In this document: in pieces, positions 28,518 to 40,925 of the stretch
Layout: every line of letters starts with the position of its first letter
Numbering within the stretch: the stretch's first letter is position 1
Source: an uncultured Aureispira sp.
GTDB lineage: Bacteria > Bacteroidota > Bacteroidia > Chitinophagales > Saprospiraceae
Length of the DNA: 64,000 nt
Assembly: GCA_905480485.1 (NCBI GenBank)
Contig: CAJQQM010000040.1
Location: 44,213-108,212, forward strand
Direction: 5' to 3'
Program-made: the position numbers and the translations under genes
Notes under the pieces: model-generated
What the model was told of the DNA's origin: nothing
The model's input: the letters and a program-made list of their open reading frames with translations, nothing else
Databases searched by the model: none

Positions 28518-29931
28518 ACTCATCAAACCATTTGGACAACACCTTAGATATGTCATCGATGATGACAGGCTTTGAAACATAGTCATCCATTCCTACGGCT
28601 AAGTATTTATCGATATCAGACCTTAGGGCATTTGCGCTTAAACCTACAATAGGGGGCAAGACATCATACATAGACTTTAGGCGCCTAGTGGTTTCTAAAC
28701 CGTCCATCAAAGGCATACGTATATCCATAAATATCAAGTCGTACTTTTGGGGTTCGTATAGCGTCAAGGCTTCTTCTCCATTGCTGGCAATAATAGCCTT
28801 ACAACCTAGTTTTTTGAGAATTAATGTAGCTACTTTTTGATTGACAGGGTTGTCTTCGACCACCAAAATCGACAAGTCAAAGTTTTTTAATTCGGAACTT
28901 GCAGTATCTTTACTATGAGGAATCATAATATTATCGAGCACTTTAACCTCAAAGGTGAAAGAAAAGGTAGTACCTTCTCCTAAAGTACTTTTGACATACA
29001 TATCCCCTCCTAATAAGGTTGTTAATTTTTGGCAAATACTAAGCCCTAATCCTGTTCCATTCCTGTACTGATTATCTAATTGATAAAACTCATCAAAAAT
29101 ATATTTTAAATTTTCTTCATCAATACCTATACCTGTATCAATTACATCAATTTTATACAAAACTTTGTTAGAAAGATCATATGTTTCTTTTAATACCAAC
29201 GATACAGAGCCTTTTTCGGTAAACTTTAAGGCATTTCCCAAAAGATTAGAAATAATTTGGGACAACCTATTCTCATCTACCTTGATTTCAGGATTGATTT
29301 GAGGAGAAATATAGTAGTTTAATTCTATTCCTTTTTTCAAGGCAATAGCTTTAAAAGTTGATATTAAGCGTTTAAAAAACTGATTTAAATCTATACTTAC
29401 AGGATGAATTTTTAGTTTCTTCTCCTCGATTTTGGACAAATCAAGCACATCGTTCAATATGTTCATAAGGCTAAGAGAAGATTCATGAATGGTATCTATA
29501 TAGCCTTGCTGCTGTGTATTTAATTTCTCATCATGTTTTAACAAATCTAACATTCCTATAATTCCGTTCATAGGAGTACGGATTTCATGACTCATATTAG
29601 CTAGAAAAATTTCTTTATAATACAAAGCCCTTTCTAGCTTTAATGTAGATTGTTTAAGAGAAGCTACCTGCCGTTCTACTTCATCTTCTAAGTTATTATT
29701 TATTAATAAAATTTTGTCTTGACGCATACCTGCTACAGCAGCAAAAAGCCCTAAAAAAATAGGCGCAGTATCAATTATTAAATGAATTGGGTTTTGCTTT
29801 TGTATAAGCACAAAAGATTCAAAATTCCAAGCCAAGCCAAGACGATGACAATCTATTAGTATTGCCAAAAGCGGAAAGCTAAAACCAAAGAAAACTCCAA
29901 CAAGAGCGTATTTAAAGGTATAGGTTTTCAA
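28504..29931 (-). CDS. Hybrid sensor histidine kinase / response regulator
   Basis: HisKA FLANMSHEIRTPMNGIIGML, HATPase DTGIGIDEENL and GTGLGLSI, REC LVVEDNPVNQKVA, FMDIRMPLMDG, KP. Confidence 0.95.
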   Translation of the reverse strand: MKTYTFKYALVGVFFGFSFPLLAILIDCHRLGLAWNFESFVLIQKQNPIHLIIDTAPIFLGLFAAVAGMRQDKILLINNNLEDEVERQVASLKQSTLKLERALYYKEIFLANMSHEIRTPMNGIIGMLDLLKHDEKLNTQQQGYIDTIHESSLSLMNILNDVLDLSKIEEKKLKIHPVSIDLNQFFKRLISTFKAIALKKGIELNYYISPQINPEIKVDENRLSQIISNLLGNALKFTEKGSVSLVLKETYDLSNKVLYKIDVIDTGIGIDEENLKYIFDEFYQLDNQYRNGTGLGLSICQKLTTLLGGDMYVKSTLGEGTTFSFTFEVKVLDNIMIPHSKDTASSELKNFDLSILVVEDNPVNQKVATLILKKLGCKAIIASNGEEALTLYEPQKYDLIFMDIRMPLMDGLETTRRLKSMYDVLPPIVGLSANALRSDIDKYLAVGMDDYVSKPVIIDDISKVLSKWFDESIVS

Positions 29932-29978
29932 ACTTAATATATTTAAGTGATCATTAAGCTTATAGAAAATAATTAGAT

Positions 29979-31076
29979 CTATATGCGTAAGGAAGTTCCG
30001 TTAATTATACGGAATTTATTGTATGTTTCGGTATTTAAGATGGAAGAAAGTCTATTTTCATCCGTATCTGTTATAAATATCTGACCAAACTCAAAATGCA
30101 ATAATAGTTCAAGTAAGTTCTTAACACGTATTTGATCCAATTTGTCAAAAATATCGTCCAATAATAAGATGGGTAAAATAGTAGATAATTTTTTCAACAA
30201 AGCGTATTGAGCTAATTTTAAAGCTAGTAAATACGATTTCATCTGACCTTGGGAAGCATTTTTTTTAAGAGGGTAATCACGAATATACAACTTCATATCA
30301 TCTTTATGAATGCCCTTAGTAGTCCGCTGCAACCAAATATCTCGCTCCTGACTGTCTACCAAAAGATCTTGCATCGTCGAATTATTTAAGGGAGAAAAAT
30401 ACTCAAAACGAACCGCTTCACGATCGCCTGAAATCGCGCGATAATAATCATTAAATAAAGGTTGTAATTGCTTAAGATAAGCAGTGCGCTGCTGATGAAG
30501 ATAAGCTGCTGGGACTAACAGCTGTTGATTATAAATTTGTAGCAAATCTACATCAATTTCCGAGGGGTGATGTACATTTTTTAAAAAAGCATTGCGTTGT
30601 TTTAAAATTTTATTGTAGCTAATGAGATGATTGAGGTATTGCGCATCAAGCTGCACCAACAAAACATCGATATACTGCCTTCGGTACTCACTCCCCCCGT
30701 TCAATAAAATACTATCGTCAGGACAAACCATCACAAGTGGATATTGACCAATATGTTCCGAAAACTTTTGGTAAGGAATTTTATTCCGTTCAAATACTTT
30801 TGGTTTACGAATCTGAAACTTGCAGACAATGTTGTCCTCTTTTTCTTGATTGTTGAAATCGCCTTCAATTCTAAAAAAAGATGCATCATATTTGGCTATA
30901 GATTTATCGGGCACCAAAAAATGGCTTTTACACATACACAGATAGTGTATTGCGTCGAGTAAATTTGTTTTACCCATTCCATTTTCACCTACAATACAAT
31001 TTAGCTTGGGCGAAAAAGAAAATTGCTCAGTAGCGTAGTTCTTAAAGTTGGTTAATTTAAGTTCTTTTAAGTACAT
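29979..31076 (-). CDS. recF: DNA replication/repair protein RecF
   Basis: MYLKELKLTNFKNYATEQFSF, VGENGMGKTNLLDAIHYLC, ASQGQMKSYLLALKLAQ, LLLDDIFDKLD. Confidence 0.95.
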   Translation of the reverse strand: MYLKELKLTNFKNYATEQFSFSPKLNCIVGENGMGKTNLLDAIHYLCMCKSHFLVPDKSIAKYDASFFRIEGDFNNQEKEDNIVCKFQIRKPKVFERNKIPYQKFSEHIGQYPLVMVCPDDSILLNGGSEYRRQYIDVLLVQLDAQYLNHLISYNKILKQRNAFLKNVHHPSEIDVDLLQIYNQQLLVPAAYLHQQRTAYLKQLQPLFNDYYRAISGDREAVRFEYFSPLNNSTMQDLLVDSQERDIWLQRTTKGIHKDDMKLYIRDYPLKKNASQGQMKSYLLALKLAQYALLKKLSTILPILLLDDIFDKLDQIRVKNLLELLLHFEFGQIFITDTDENRLSSILNTETYNKFRIINGTSLRI

Positions 31077-31096
31077 AAAATTAGTAACGAAATAAA

Positions 31097-32554
31097 TTAC
31101 TGAGTCAAGGTCTTAGAGATATCAACCTTATAGGCCTCATAAGCAGGTAATAATGCCGCCAAAATACCAATAACCACCGAAGCCAGTAAGAGATAAAATT
31201 CTTCTTTCAAATACATCCATCCCGTAAAAGAATATTTGTACGTTTGTTCCAAACCTGCAGACATAATTTCCATTGATAAATGACTTACAAAAGTACCTAA
31301 TAAATAACCCGCGATAGATACAAGAATTCCTTCCATAACAATGACAGCAAATAATTTTAATTTTGAAGCTCCCATGACACGCATTAGGGCTATCTCATAC
31401 TTGCGTTCTTTAAGAGAGGTGTACAAGGCAATAAACATACTAAAGGCGGAAATAAATAAAATCAGTAGGGCTAATTTTTGCAAAAGGGACATTCCTACGC
31501 CGGTCATTTCCATAAGGCGTTGCAACTGAATAGCAGGTTTGGCATAACCGGCTGATTGACTATACTCATCGATGATTAGTGTAGCCTCTACAGTAGCACG
31601 CATCGAGGTATTCCCATCTTTGTCTTTTTTGTATTGTACCAAATAAGCTGTTATCTCTTTGCCTTCAGAAGATAAGGGAGGAAGATTTTTTTTGACTTTC
31701 TTAGGACGATGATCGTGCCCAGAATGATCGCCGTGGTCGTGCCCGGAATGATCCCCGTGGTCGTGCCCTTCGTGATCGCTGTGGTCGTGCCCTTCGTGAT
31801 CGCTGTGATCGTGCCCTGAATGATCGCTGTGGTCGTGCCCTGAATGATCGCTGTGGTCGTGCCCTTCGTGATCGCTGTGGTCGTGACCTGAATGATCGCT
31901 GTGATCGTGGCCGTCATCATCGCTGTGGTCGTGGCCTTCGTGCATCCTCCACACACTCGAAACGTTCGTGAGAATCAATTGATCAAGAATTAGATTAGAG
32001 GCTTTGAAAACACCAACTACCTCGTAAGGCATAGTTTCGTGTACATGACCGCCATCTTGTACCAACCCGTGTGACCCATAAAAAGTATCACCAATTTTTA
32101 AATTTAACTTTTCTGCAACCCTAGATCCTACTGTAACCTCCAAATCATGTTTAAAAATACTCCCTTGAGCTATCTTAGCTTTGTAATGATCTACAAATTG
32201 TTGGTCGGTACCGACAATTCGGTAGCCATCGTAGTTGTCTCCAAGTGCCAAGGGTATTGCTTTCTCAATGTAGGGATTTTTTAATACACCAATTGCACAA
32301 TCCTTAAGAGGGATATTTCCGGTAGGTACATCTACATGATAAACCGATGATAAGATCATTTGTAAAGGACTGCCTTTAGCCCCAATCACTAAATCGATAT
32401 TGTCAATATTTTTATACAAACGATCCTCAAACTGACGGTTGACTAAAAAAATAAAAGATGCCAAACCTATACCCAAGGCTACCAAAACAATACTCAACAA
32501 GGTAGTCAAAGGTTTGGCGGCTAAATATTTCCAACTTAATTTAAATAGATTCAT
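31097..32554 (-). CDS. FtsX/MacB-type ABC transporter permease with His/Asp-rich extracytoplasmic insertion
   Basis: MacB_PCD N-terminus, FtsX C-terminal TM region (ERKYEIALMRVMGASKLKLF), GHDHSDHx octapeptide repeats. Confidence 0.9.
   Translation of the reverse strand: MNLFKLSWKYLAAKPLTTLLSIVLVALGIGLASFIFLVNRQFEDRLYKNIDNIDLVIGAKGSPLQMILSSVYHVDVPTGNIPLKDCAIGVLKNPYIEKAIPLALGDNYDGYRIVGTDQQFVDHYKAKIAQGSIFKHDLEVTVGSRVAEKLNLKIGDTFYGSHGLVQDGGHVHETMPYEVVGVFKASNLILDQLILTNVSSVWRMHEGHDHSDDDGHDHSDHSGHDHSDHEGHDHSDHSGHDHSDHSGHDHSDHEGHDHSDHEGHDHGDHSGHDHGDHSGHDHRPKKVKKNLPPLSSEGKEITAYLVQYKKDKDGNTSMRATVEATLIIDEYSQSAGYAKPAIQLQRLMEMTGVGMSLLQKLALLILFISAFSMFIALYTSLKERKYEIALMRVMGASKLKLFAVIVMEGILVSIAGYLLGTFVSHLSMEIMSAGLEQTYKYSFTGWMYLKEEFYLLLASVVIGILAALLPAYEAYKVDISKTLTQ
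31709..31941 (-). repeat. 24-bp in-frame tandem repeat encoding GHDHSDH(S/E)
   Basis: About nine degenerate copies of a 24-bp unit. Confidence 0.92.
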
Positions 32555-32630
32555 TGGTATAATATTGAAAAATTAAAATCGAATGTATGCATCGAAATTA
32601 ATAAAAAGTATCGACGGAAAAAATTATTAG

Positions 32631-33923
32631 TTAATCTTCATTTACAAGGGAGTCGTAGGTGCTGCTACCTTTATCTTGAACGAGCTTATTGGTCAAAGCC
32701 TCTTCTTTGTTTCGTTTGATAATCTTGCTGATCCAATTGGGGACTACGATTGCCCCCACAAACAGATAAATATAATAGGTAAAACTACGCCAAATAGTAG
32801 CCATGATAACCATGAGTGTCCCGGCCGCTGCGATTCCGGATGCTTCCGTTGGGATATAATCAAAATGAAATGTTTGGAACGCATACTCTGCCACTCCTGC
32901 CCCTCCAGGGCTAGGCATTACTGCCATGATAACATACATCGCTTGTTGCCTTGCATATATAAAAACTTGCTCCCAAAAAACAGATAATCCTAAATCACCC
33001 TGCATAAAGTTAGAATAATGAGCTTGTACCTCAGGATTAGGAGAATAGGCTACAAAAGCAATAATCAGGCAATTAAGTACCATAAACCTTGATGCCCATG
33101 CCAATAGGGTACTCAAATAAGTACCAAGGTGAAAGCTCCACTTTTGACTGCGCAATTCATGGGAAGCCAAGTCCATATCATCGGTAATTTTGATAGCTTT
33201 TGCTCTAAAACGCTTTAAAAAAGGAACCTTACAAAACCAAAGCAATAAATTCTCTAATTTTTTGGCATCAATCAAAACGCCGTAAAAAAATGCGCCTCCA
33301 TAAAATAGCATCAGGGTATAGGCTGAAAAAAAGGCAATCCCCCACTGACTATCGTTTATTAAATGCCGTAATGTAACCGATTCCGGCTGTATCATGATAG
33401 GTCCAAAAATCAGGAAAAAGATTAAAAGGGCCGATAAAAAAGAAAAAGTATCTACAATGACAGTGTACAATACAATCATAGCTGTTTTGCCCGCTGCTAA
33501 TTTTTCTTGAGCTATTGCGAACATGGCAACAGCAGCCCCCCCTACTGAAGTTGGTGTAACCGCGGAACTAAATTCCCACATCATTACCAATTCAAAACAC
33601 TTTTTCCAGCTAAAAAAACCATCGGTAATGATTCTTAGGCGAACCATGTAACAAAAGTGACGAAAACACATAAAAAAGCTCGCCATAGCAATCCAGAAAA
33701 AGACGTGCTGACTGAATTCAATTTTACCAAATTCATCGGCATTGAAATCTTTCAAAAACATATATACAACAACCGAAAGCCCAATCAAGGCTGCCAAAAA
33801 AATTCGAGAAGGACTAATCGAACTCAAAGCACCTGCCGCAGCATTCTCCTCATTTATTATTTCTTCTGATTGTGCATCCACCGAATCTGTGTTGTTCATG
33901 AACAAAAAATTATTAATAACCAA
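32631..33923 (-). CDS. Flippase-like domain membrane protein (LPG synthase TM / UPF0104 family)
   Basis: Multi-TM; EFSSAVTPTSVGGAAVAMFAI, MPSPGGAGVAEYAF motifs. Confidence 0.88.
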   Translation of the reverse strand: MVINNFLFMNNTDSVDAQSEEIINEENAAAGALSSISPSRIFLAALIGLSVVVYMFLKDFNADEFGKIEFSQHVFFWIAMASFFMCFRHFCYMVRLRIITDGFFSWKKCFELVMMWEFSSAVTPTSVGGAAVAMFAIAQEKLAAGKTAMIVLYTVIVDTFSFLSALLIFFLIFGPIMIQPESVTLRHLINDSQWGIAFFSAYTLMLFYGGAFFYGVLIDAKKLENLLLWFCKVPFLKRFRAKAIKITDDMDLASHELRSQKWSFHLGTYLSTLLAWASRFMVLNCLIIAFVAYSPNPEVQAHYSNFMQGDLGLSVFWEQVFIYARQQAMYVIMAVMPSPGGAGVAEYAFQTFHFDYIPTEASGIAAAGTLMVIMATIWRSFTYYIYLFVGAIVVPNWISKIIKRNKEEALTNKLVQDKGSSTYDSLVNED

Positions 33924-33945
33924 ATCATTTCAATATTTACAGAAA

Positions 33946-34698
33946 CTAACCCGCATCTTGTAACGGCATAGTAGCCTTTACCGAAAAATCATTGAAGCCT
34001 CTTTCGTCAATCAAGGCTACTAGTTCTTGTTGCATTAACTCTAATAGAGCTAAGAAAGTAAAAATGGCATGCATTCGGTTTTTACAGCTTATAAAGATAG
34101 TCCTAAAAGATAATTTCTTTTGAGTATTAAGACTTTTTAACAGAAATTCTCTGCGTTCTTCCATACTAAATTGGTATTGCACAACCGTATGCGAGGTCTT
34201 CTCCATTCTGAATTCAAAATTAGACACAATTGTTTCGTAGGCTTTGAGTAGTTTAAAAAGGGACAATTCCTCTAATTCAGCATCCGCCATAACTTTGTTA
34301 GCAATTTCCTGAATTTCATACACTAAATTAGCTCGATGATGCTGTTCAGATCGTTGTTTTTCAAGTGCGCGTAAATCGTCTAGAACAGCCTTATAACGAC
34401 GGTATTCCAACAAACGCTCGACTAATTCTTGCCGCGGATCAATTTCATTACCTTGGTCGTCTATTTCTCTTCTAGGCAATAACATTTTAGATTTAATGCG
34501 CATCAGCGTTGATGCTACCAAAATAAACTCAGAGGCAGTATCAATATTTAACTCTTCTAGTTGTTTGAGATAGGCTAAAAAATCATTGGTAATCGAAGAA
34601 ATAGGTATATCGTATATATCCACTTCATCTCTTTCAATAAAAAAAAGAAGTAAATCGAAAGGACCCTCAAATTCTGGAAGTTTGATTTTGTAGCTCAA
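33946..34698 (-). CDS. scpA: Segregation and condensation protein A
   Basis: FEGPFDLLLFFIERDEVDIYDIPISSITNDFLAYL, LVASTLMRIKSKMLLPR. Confidence 0.93.
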   Translation of the reverse strand: MSYKIKLPEFEGPFDLLLFFIERDEVDIYDIPISSITNDFLAYLKQLEELNIDTASEFILVASTLMRIKSKMLLPRREIDDQGNEIDPRQELVERLLEYRRYKAVLDDLRALEKQRSEQHHRANLVYEIQEIANKVMADAELEELSLFKLLKAYETIVSNFEFRMEKTSHTVVQYQFSMEERREFLLKSLNTQKKLSFRTIFISCKNRMHAIFTFLALLELMQQELVALIDERGFNDFSVKATMPLQDAG

Positions 34699-34857
34699 AA
34701 CTGTGGCATTAACAAATGAATTAAGGGAAGTGTTCGGGGGAATAGTTTTTTTGATAAATTATTTTAACTTTGTATCTACAAATGCAATTTCCCTATCAAA
34801 TTAATTTTTATCTTTTTTGCATGTCGTAAATAACAAAATTAGTGAAAATTTATATTA

Positions 34858-35607
34858 ATGGAGCTTAAAGACAAGATTGATTTAAAGAATCTTCCCAAAC
34901 ATGTTGCTATCATTATGGATGGCAATGGAAGATGGGCTAAGCAACAAGGAAAAGCCCGCGTTTTTGGTCATAAGAATGGCGTTCAATCCGTGCGTGAAGT
35001 TACCGAAGCGGGAGCAGAACTAGGCATACAATACATGACACTCTATGCATTTTCAACCGAAAACTGGAACCGACCACGCTTTGAAGTTAATGCCTTGATG
35101 ACTTTACTTGTTACAACTATCCGAAAAGAAATTGCCACCCTCAACAAAAACAATATTCGCTTGCGCACTATTGGCAATACACAGATGTTACCAAAGGCCG
35201 CACAAAGAGAATTAGAAGAGGCCATAGAAAGCACCAAGGACAACAACAGAATGACGCTCATCCTTGCCCTTAGTTACAGTTCTAAATCTGAAATAATTGC
35301 TGCAGTTCAATCCATTGCCAAGCAGCATAAGGCGGGTCATCTACCGATCGAAAACATCGATGAATCTAGTATTTCTAAGGCGCTATACACCAAAGATTTC
35401 CCCGACCCGGAATTGATGATACGTACCAGTGGCGAAAGCAGAATCAGTAATTTTTTGCTGTGGCAACTCGCTTATGCCGAACTATATTTCAGTCCTGTCT
35501 TTTGGCCAGACTTCCGAAAAAATCACTTTTATGAAGCGCTACTTAATTTTCAGTTGCGCGAACGTCGTTTTGGTCGTACATCCGAACAACTAGACGAACC
35601 GTCCTAG
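34858..35607 (+). CDS. uppS: Isoprenyl transferase (undecaprenyl diphosphate synthase)
   Basis: HVAIIMDGNGRWAKQQG, AFSTENWNRP, DPELMIRTSGESRISNFLLWQLAYAELYF. Confidence 0.96.
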   Translation: MELKDKIDLKNLPKHVAIIMDGNGRWAKQQGKARVFGHKNGVQSVREVTEAGAELGIQYMTLYAFSTENWNRPRFEVNALMTLLVTTIRKEIATLNKNNIRLRTIGNTQMLPKAAQRELEEAIESTKDNNRMTLILALSYSSKSEIIAAVQSIAKQHKAGHLPIENIDESSISKALYTKDFPDPELMIRTSGESRISNFLLWQLAYAELYFSPVFWPDFRKNHFYEALLNFQLRERRFGRTSEQLDEPS

Positions 35608-35764
35608 GCCCTACTGTCGCTAAATTTTTATACAATTCTCCATCTATGCCCGTCTTTTAATTTTTGGCTAGATAGGCGCAGACCTAGGTCGATTTTAATG
35701 GAATATTTTTACCAAACAATCGTTTGATTAAACTAAATTGTTTATATTGGGGTACTCATTTTAA

Positions 35765-37801
<2,037 letters not shown>

Positions 37802-37804
37802 CAT

Positions 37805-37840
37805 AAAAAAAAGCAGTTGCCCAATTGGACAACTGCTTTT
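37805..37840. terminator. Bidirectional terminator
   Basis: AAAAGCAGTTG...CAACTGCTTTT inverted repeat with A-run/T-run flanks, between convergent genes. Confidence 0.8.
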
Positions 37841-37860
37841 GAATGTATTGTACAGTAAAA

Positions 37861-38040
37861 TTAGCTTTTACTGTTTTTGATTTCTTGTACTTCAAGACGT
37901 ATCGCCTGAGCAAGTGTTTTAATTTCTTGCATACCTTTACGTACACGCGTTCCAGCAGCATTGTTGCTATCATTGTAAAACTTTCCGAAATCAGCTTCTA
38001 AAGCATCAACAATACCTTTTAATTCATCAAATCTACTCAT
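37861..38040 (-). CDS. Hc1-type histone H1-like small protein (59 aa)
   Basis: Manual translation MSRFDELKGIVDALEADFGKFYNDSNNAAGTRVRKGMQEIKTLAQAIRLEVQEIKNSKS; matches remembered Bacteroidota histone H1-like pattern (AAGTRVRKGMQEIK). Missed by the ORF track. Confidence 0.85.
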   Translation of the reverse strand: MSRFDELKGIVDALEADFGKFYNDSNNAAGTRVRKGMQEIKTLAQAIRLEVQEIKNSKS

Positions 38041-38254
38041 TATAATTTTGTTTTATTAGTAATAATTGGATATTACTTAAATGTTTTCAAATATTGTTTT
38101 TGAAGGAAATCAAATGTACAATAACATATATAATATCCAAAGTACCAGCACTATTTTTTTTAAAAAAAAGTTAAAATAATGCTGTTTAAAGGCATTTTAA
38201 ACCTTTTTTGGGTTAAAAACAGTTTTTTTTAAGTCAATTTTAATAAAGTTAGAA

Positions 38255-39280
38255 TCAAGTTAGCGCTAAGTCGTTGAGAACAGCTAGCGTATAATCAAGC
38301 ATTGCATCCGTAAAATCTAGATGTGTCACCAACCTAATTTGTTGAGGACCAAAAGCTGCTGCTAAAATACCCTTTGATTGTAATACGGAAAGAACTTCGG
38401 GTACTTTTAAGGAATCTAAAATTTGAAACACAACAATATTGGTGTGTACAGCCATGACCGACGCAACAAAACTACATTTTTTTAGCGTATCTCCAAGGAC
38501 CTTGGCCCGCTGATGATCCACTGACAAACGATCGATGTGATGTTGCAAAGCATAGCTTCCTGCAGCTGCCAAAAAACCAGCCTGCCGCATTCCACCCCCA
38601 AATAATTTACGAATGCGTATTGCTTTGTGAATAGCTCTTTTATTGCCCAATAGTAAAGAACCTACCGGAGCAGCAAGCCCTTTGGATAAGCAGATGGAAA
38701 TGGTATCAAATACCTGTCCCATATCTTTAGCCGTATAATCCGATTCTACCAAAGCGTTGAATAAACGAGCCCCATCTAAATGCAATTTAAGTGCTCGGTT
38801 GTGACAAAGCTCTTTGATTTCAAGGAGTGTTGAAAGGTCATATATAGTCCCGCCCCCTTTGTTGCAGGTATTCTCTAAACTAACCAATTGAGTTTCCGGA
38901 AAATGTGGATCATCGGGTTGAATAGCCTTTTCGATCTGAAGCGCATTCAATCTTCCGTGATTGCCCGACAATAAATGACTAGCTAATCCTGCATTAAATC
39001 CAATTCCACCCCCTTCGTACTTATAAACATGCGATAATTCATGACAAATAATTTCACCTGGTGCATGGCTGTTAATTTTAATCGCAATCTGATTGGTCAT
39101 CGTGCCCGAAGGACAAAATAAGGCAGCCTCCATACCAAACATATTGGCAGCATATTCCTGAAGGGCATTTACCGAGGGGTCATCCCCAAAAACATCATCT
39201 CCGATAGGCGCCTCAAACATCGCTGCTTTCATAGCTGCTGTTGGCTTTGTTACTGTATCTGATCTTAAATCGACAAGCAT
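38255..39280 (-). CDS. ltaE: Low-specificity L-threonine aldolase (beta-eliminating lyase family)
   Basis: MLVDLRSDTVTKPTAAMKAAM, GDDVFGDDPSVNALQ, LHLDGARLFNA, SKGLAAPVGSLL. Confidence 0.93.
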   Translation of the reverse strand: MLVDLRSDTVTKPTAAMKAAMFEAPIGDDVFGDDPSVNALQEYAANMFGMEAALFCPSGTMTNQIAIKINSHAPGEIICHELSHVYKYEGGGIGFNAGLASHLLSGNHGRLNALQIEKAIQPDDPHFPETQLVSLENTCNKGGGTIYDLSTLLEIKELCHNRALKLHLDGARLFNALVESDYTAKDMGQVFDTISICLSKGLAAPVGSLLLGNKRAIHKAIRIRKLFGGGMRQAGFLAAAGSYALQHHIDRLSVDHQRAKVLGDTLKKCSFVASVMAVHTNIVVFQILDSLKVPEVLSVLQSKGILAAAFGPQQIRLVTHLDFTDAMLDYTLAVLNDLALT

Positions 39281-39850
39281 TTTCCTGATTATTTTAATTG
39301 GTTATTTTAAAATTCAAATATATCAATTATTAAAGAATCAACTGCTTTTAGACGCTAAATATTACAATATCTTCACAGACTGTGCAACTTATTGCAATAA
39401 GCGCTCCAATCATACCTAAGCCCAAATATCAGAACTAGCACATGGGCGAATGAAGCAGGCCCTCACTTTAACCCATCGATTCGATTAATTGAATGCAGGG
39501 AAAACCTGAATAGGCTGAAAGGCAATAGCAGTTGTGTGGATATTTTGGGCTGGGCAATCCGCTAAAAGCAAACTGTCCTCCATAAAAAACTTAAGACTAA
39601 GGCAAAACATATATTGAAGTGAATTCCTATTGATTAAGGACTTAAATAAAGCCAACCTAGACTTTTAAAAACAATAGCATAGTGAGTATAGAGTAGACCT
39701 TCATCCAAAAAATCAAAACAAAGAGCTTTGCTTATTTAAAAATGCATTCTTTCGAGTAATATTCTTTGAATAATTGAATTAATTTTCAAGTCATCTTATA
39801 TATTTCTAATTTATTTTCTTAGCTTTCGATTACAAAAATAGCCATTTGAT

Positions 39851-40486
39851 ATGCGTATACTATCTGTCAACACAAGCTTACCAAAACAAATCCTGTGGGA
39901 AGGGAAAAAAGTGCGTACCAGTATTTTTAAACGTCCTCAGAAAGGTAGCGTACCCGTTGGCGCCCTTGGCCTTGACAAAGATACACAATGTGAACCTAAA
40001 TACCACGGAGGGCCCCTTAAGGCGATTTATTCCTACGACCAAGCTTATTATGAACGCTGGAAAAAAAGCATCAGTTTTGATGCATGGACGCCGGGCATCT
40101 TTGGCGAAAACCTAACCACCGAGGGCCTACAAGACACTCAAGTGTATTTAGCAAATGTTTATCAGGCGGGTACGGTCAAGTTTAAGGCCATACAACCCCG
40201 TATTCCATGTTTTAAACTAAACATTCCATTTCGCCGAAAAGATATTTTAAGTCATTTTTTTGAAATGCCAGGCTACGGAACGTATTATCAAGTTGTTCAA
40301 TCGGGTAGCTTAAAAGCTGGTGATGAGATTAAACTTATCGAAGCATCGGGTTCTACGGTTAGTATCGCTGATTTGGTGCGCTGCTATGCCACTAGAGGAG
40401 ATGACCAAGCCCACTTAAAAAAAGTACTTAGTTGTCCTTTTTTTCCAAGCGAATTAAGAACTAATTTCGAGAAGTTCATCCGTTAA
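39851..40486 (+). CDS. MOSC domain protein (YiiM-like)
   Basis: GLDKDTQCEPKYHGGPLKAIYSY, FGENLTTEGL, IQPRIPCFKL. Confidence 0.9.
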   Translation: MRILSVNTSLPKQILWEGKKVRTSIFKRPQKGSVPVGALGLDKDTQCEPKYHGGPLKAIYSYDQAYYERWKKSISFDAWTPGIFGENLTTEGLQDTQVYLANVYQAGTVKFKAIQPRIPCFKLNIPFRRKDILSHFFEMPGYGTYYQVVQSGSLKAGDEIKLIEASGSTVSIADLVRCYATRGDDQAHLKKVLSCPFFPSELRTNFEKFIR

Positions 40487-40888
40487 ATGACTAAAATAAA
40501 ATCGAGTAATGACTGCAATCTGTGCTTCGGATAAAGCGTAGCAAAGTAATGCCAAAATTTACAAGCAATTTGATACTTTGATGTGCAATCAATAGGCTTA
40601 TAAGTTCTAGGAAGTTTTGTTGACTATCGGCGTCAAAGGGGGCTTTTTCAGGGCAAAAAAAGGGCAAATTGGCATCTAGAATTTATGCAATACTCAAAGA
40701 GGCCGCACAAAAGAATGACAAATACGACTTGTAGGTTCTTTTCTATGACCATCATAAAAAATAACTGTCATCAACAAAATACAGGGGGCTGTGGAAGCCT
40801 TGATAAATCTAGCCACCCTCTTACAAAGACAAAGTCTGCAATTTCCAAGACCCTAAATGTATTGGAGAAGCGATGGCGTACAAGCCCT

Positions 40889-40922
40889 AAAAAAAGACCT
40901 GTAGGTTTGCAGGTCTTTTTTT
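40889..40922 (-). terminator. Intrinsic terminator of the OmpA-like gene
   Basis: AAAAAAAGACCTG-N8-CAGGTCTTTTTTT. Confidence 0.8.
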
Positions 40923-40925
40923 ATT

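Noticed and set aside
31709-31941. Regularly spaced repeats as a CRISPR array
   Set aside because: Units are contiguous 24-bp coding repeats without spacers, inside an ORF.
31651-31956. 101-aa ORF (TTTAIIQGTTTAI repeats)
   Set aside because: Out-of-frame reading of the GHDHSDH tandem repeat inside the ABC permease.
39300-39840. Possible mobile element or RNA gene in the ORF-free gap upstream of the MOSC gene
   Set aside because: No inverted repeats, transposase fragments or stable RNA fold recognised; only vague interrupted reading frames.
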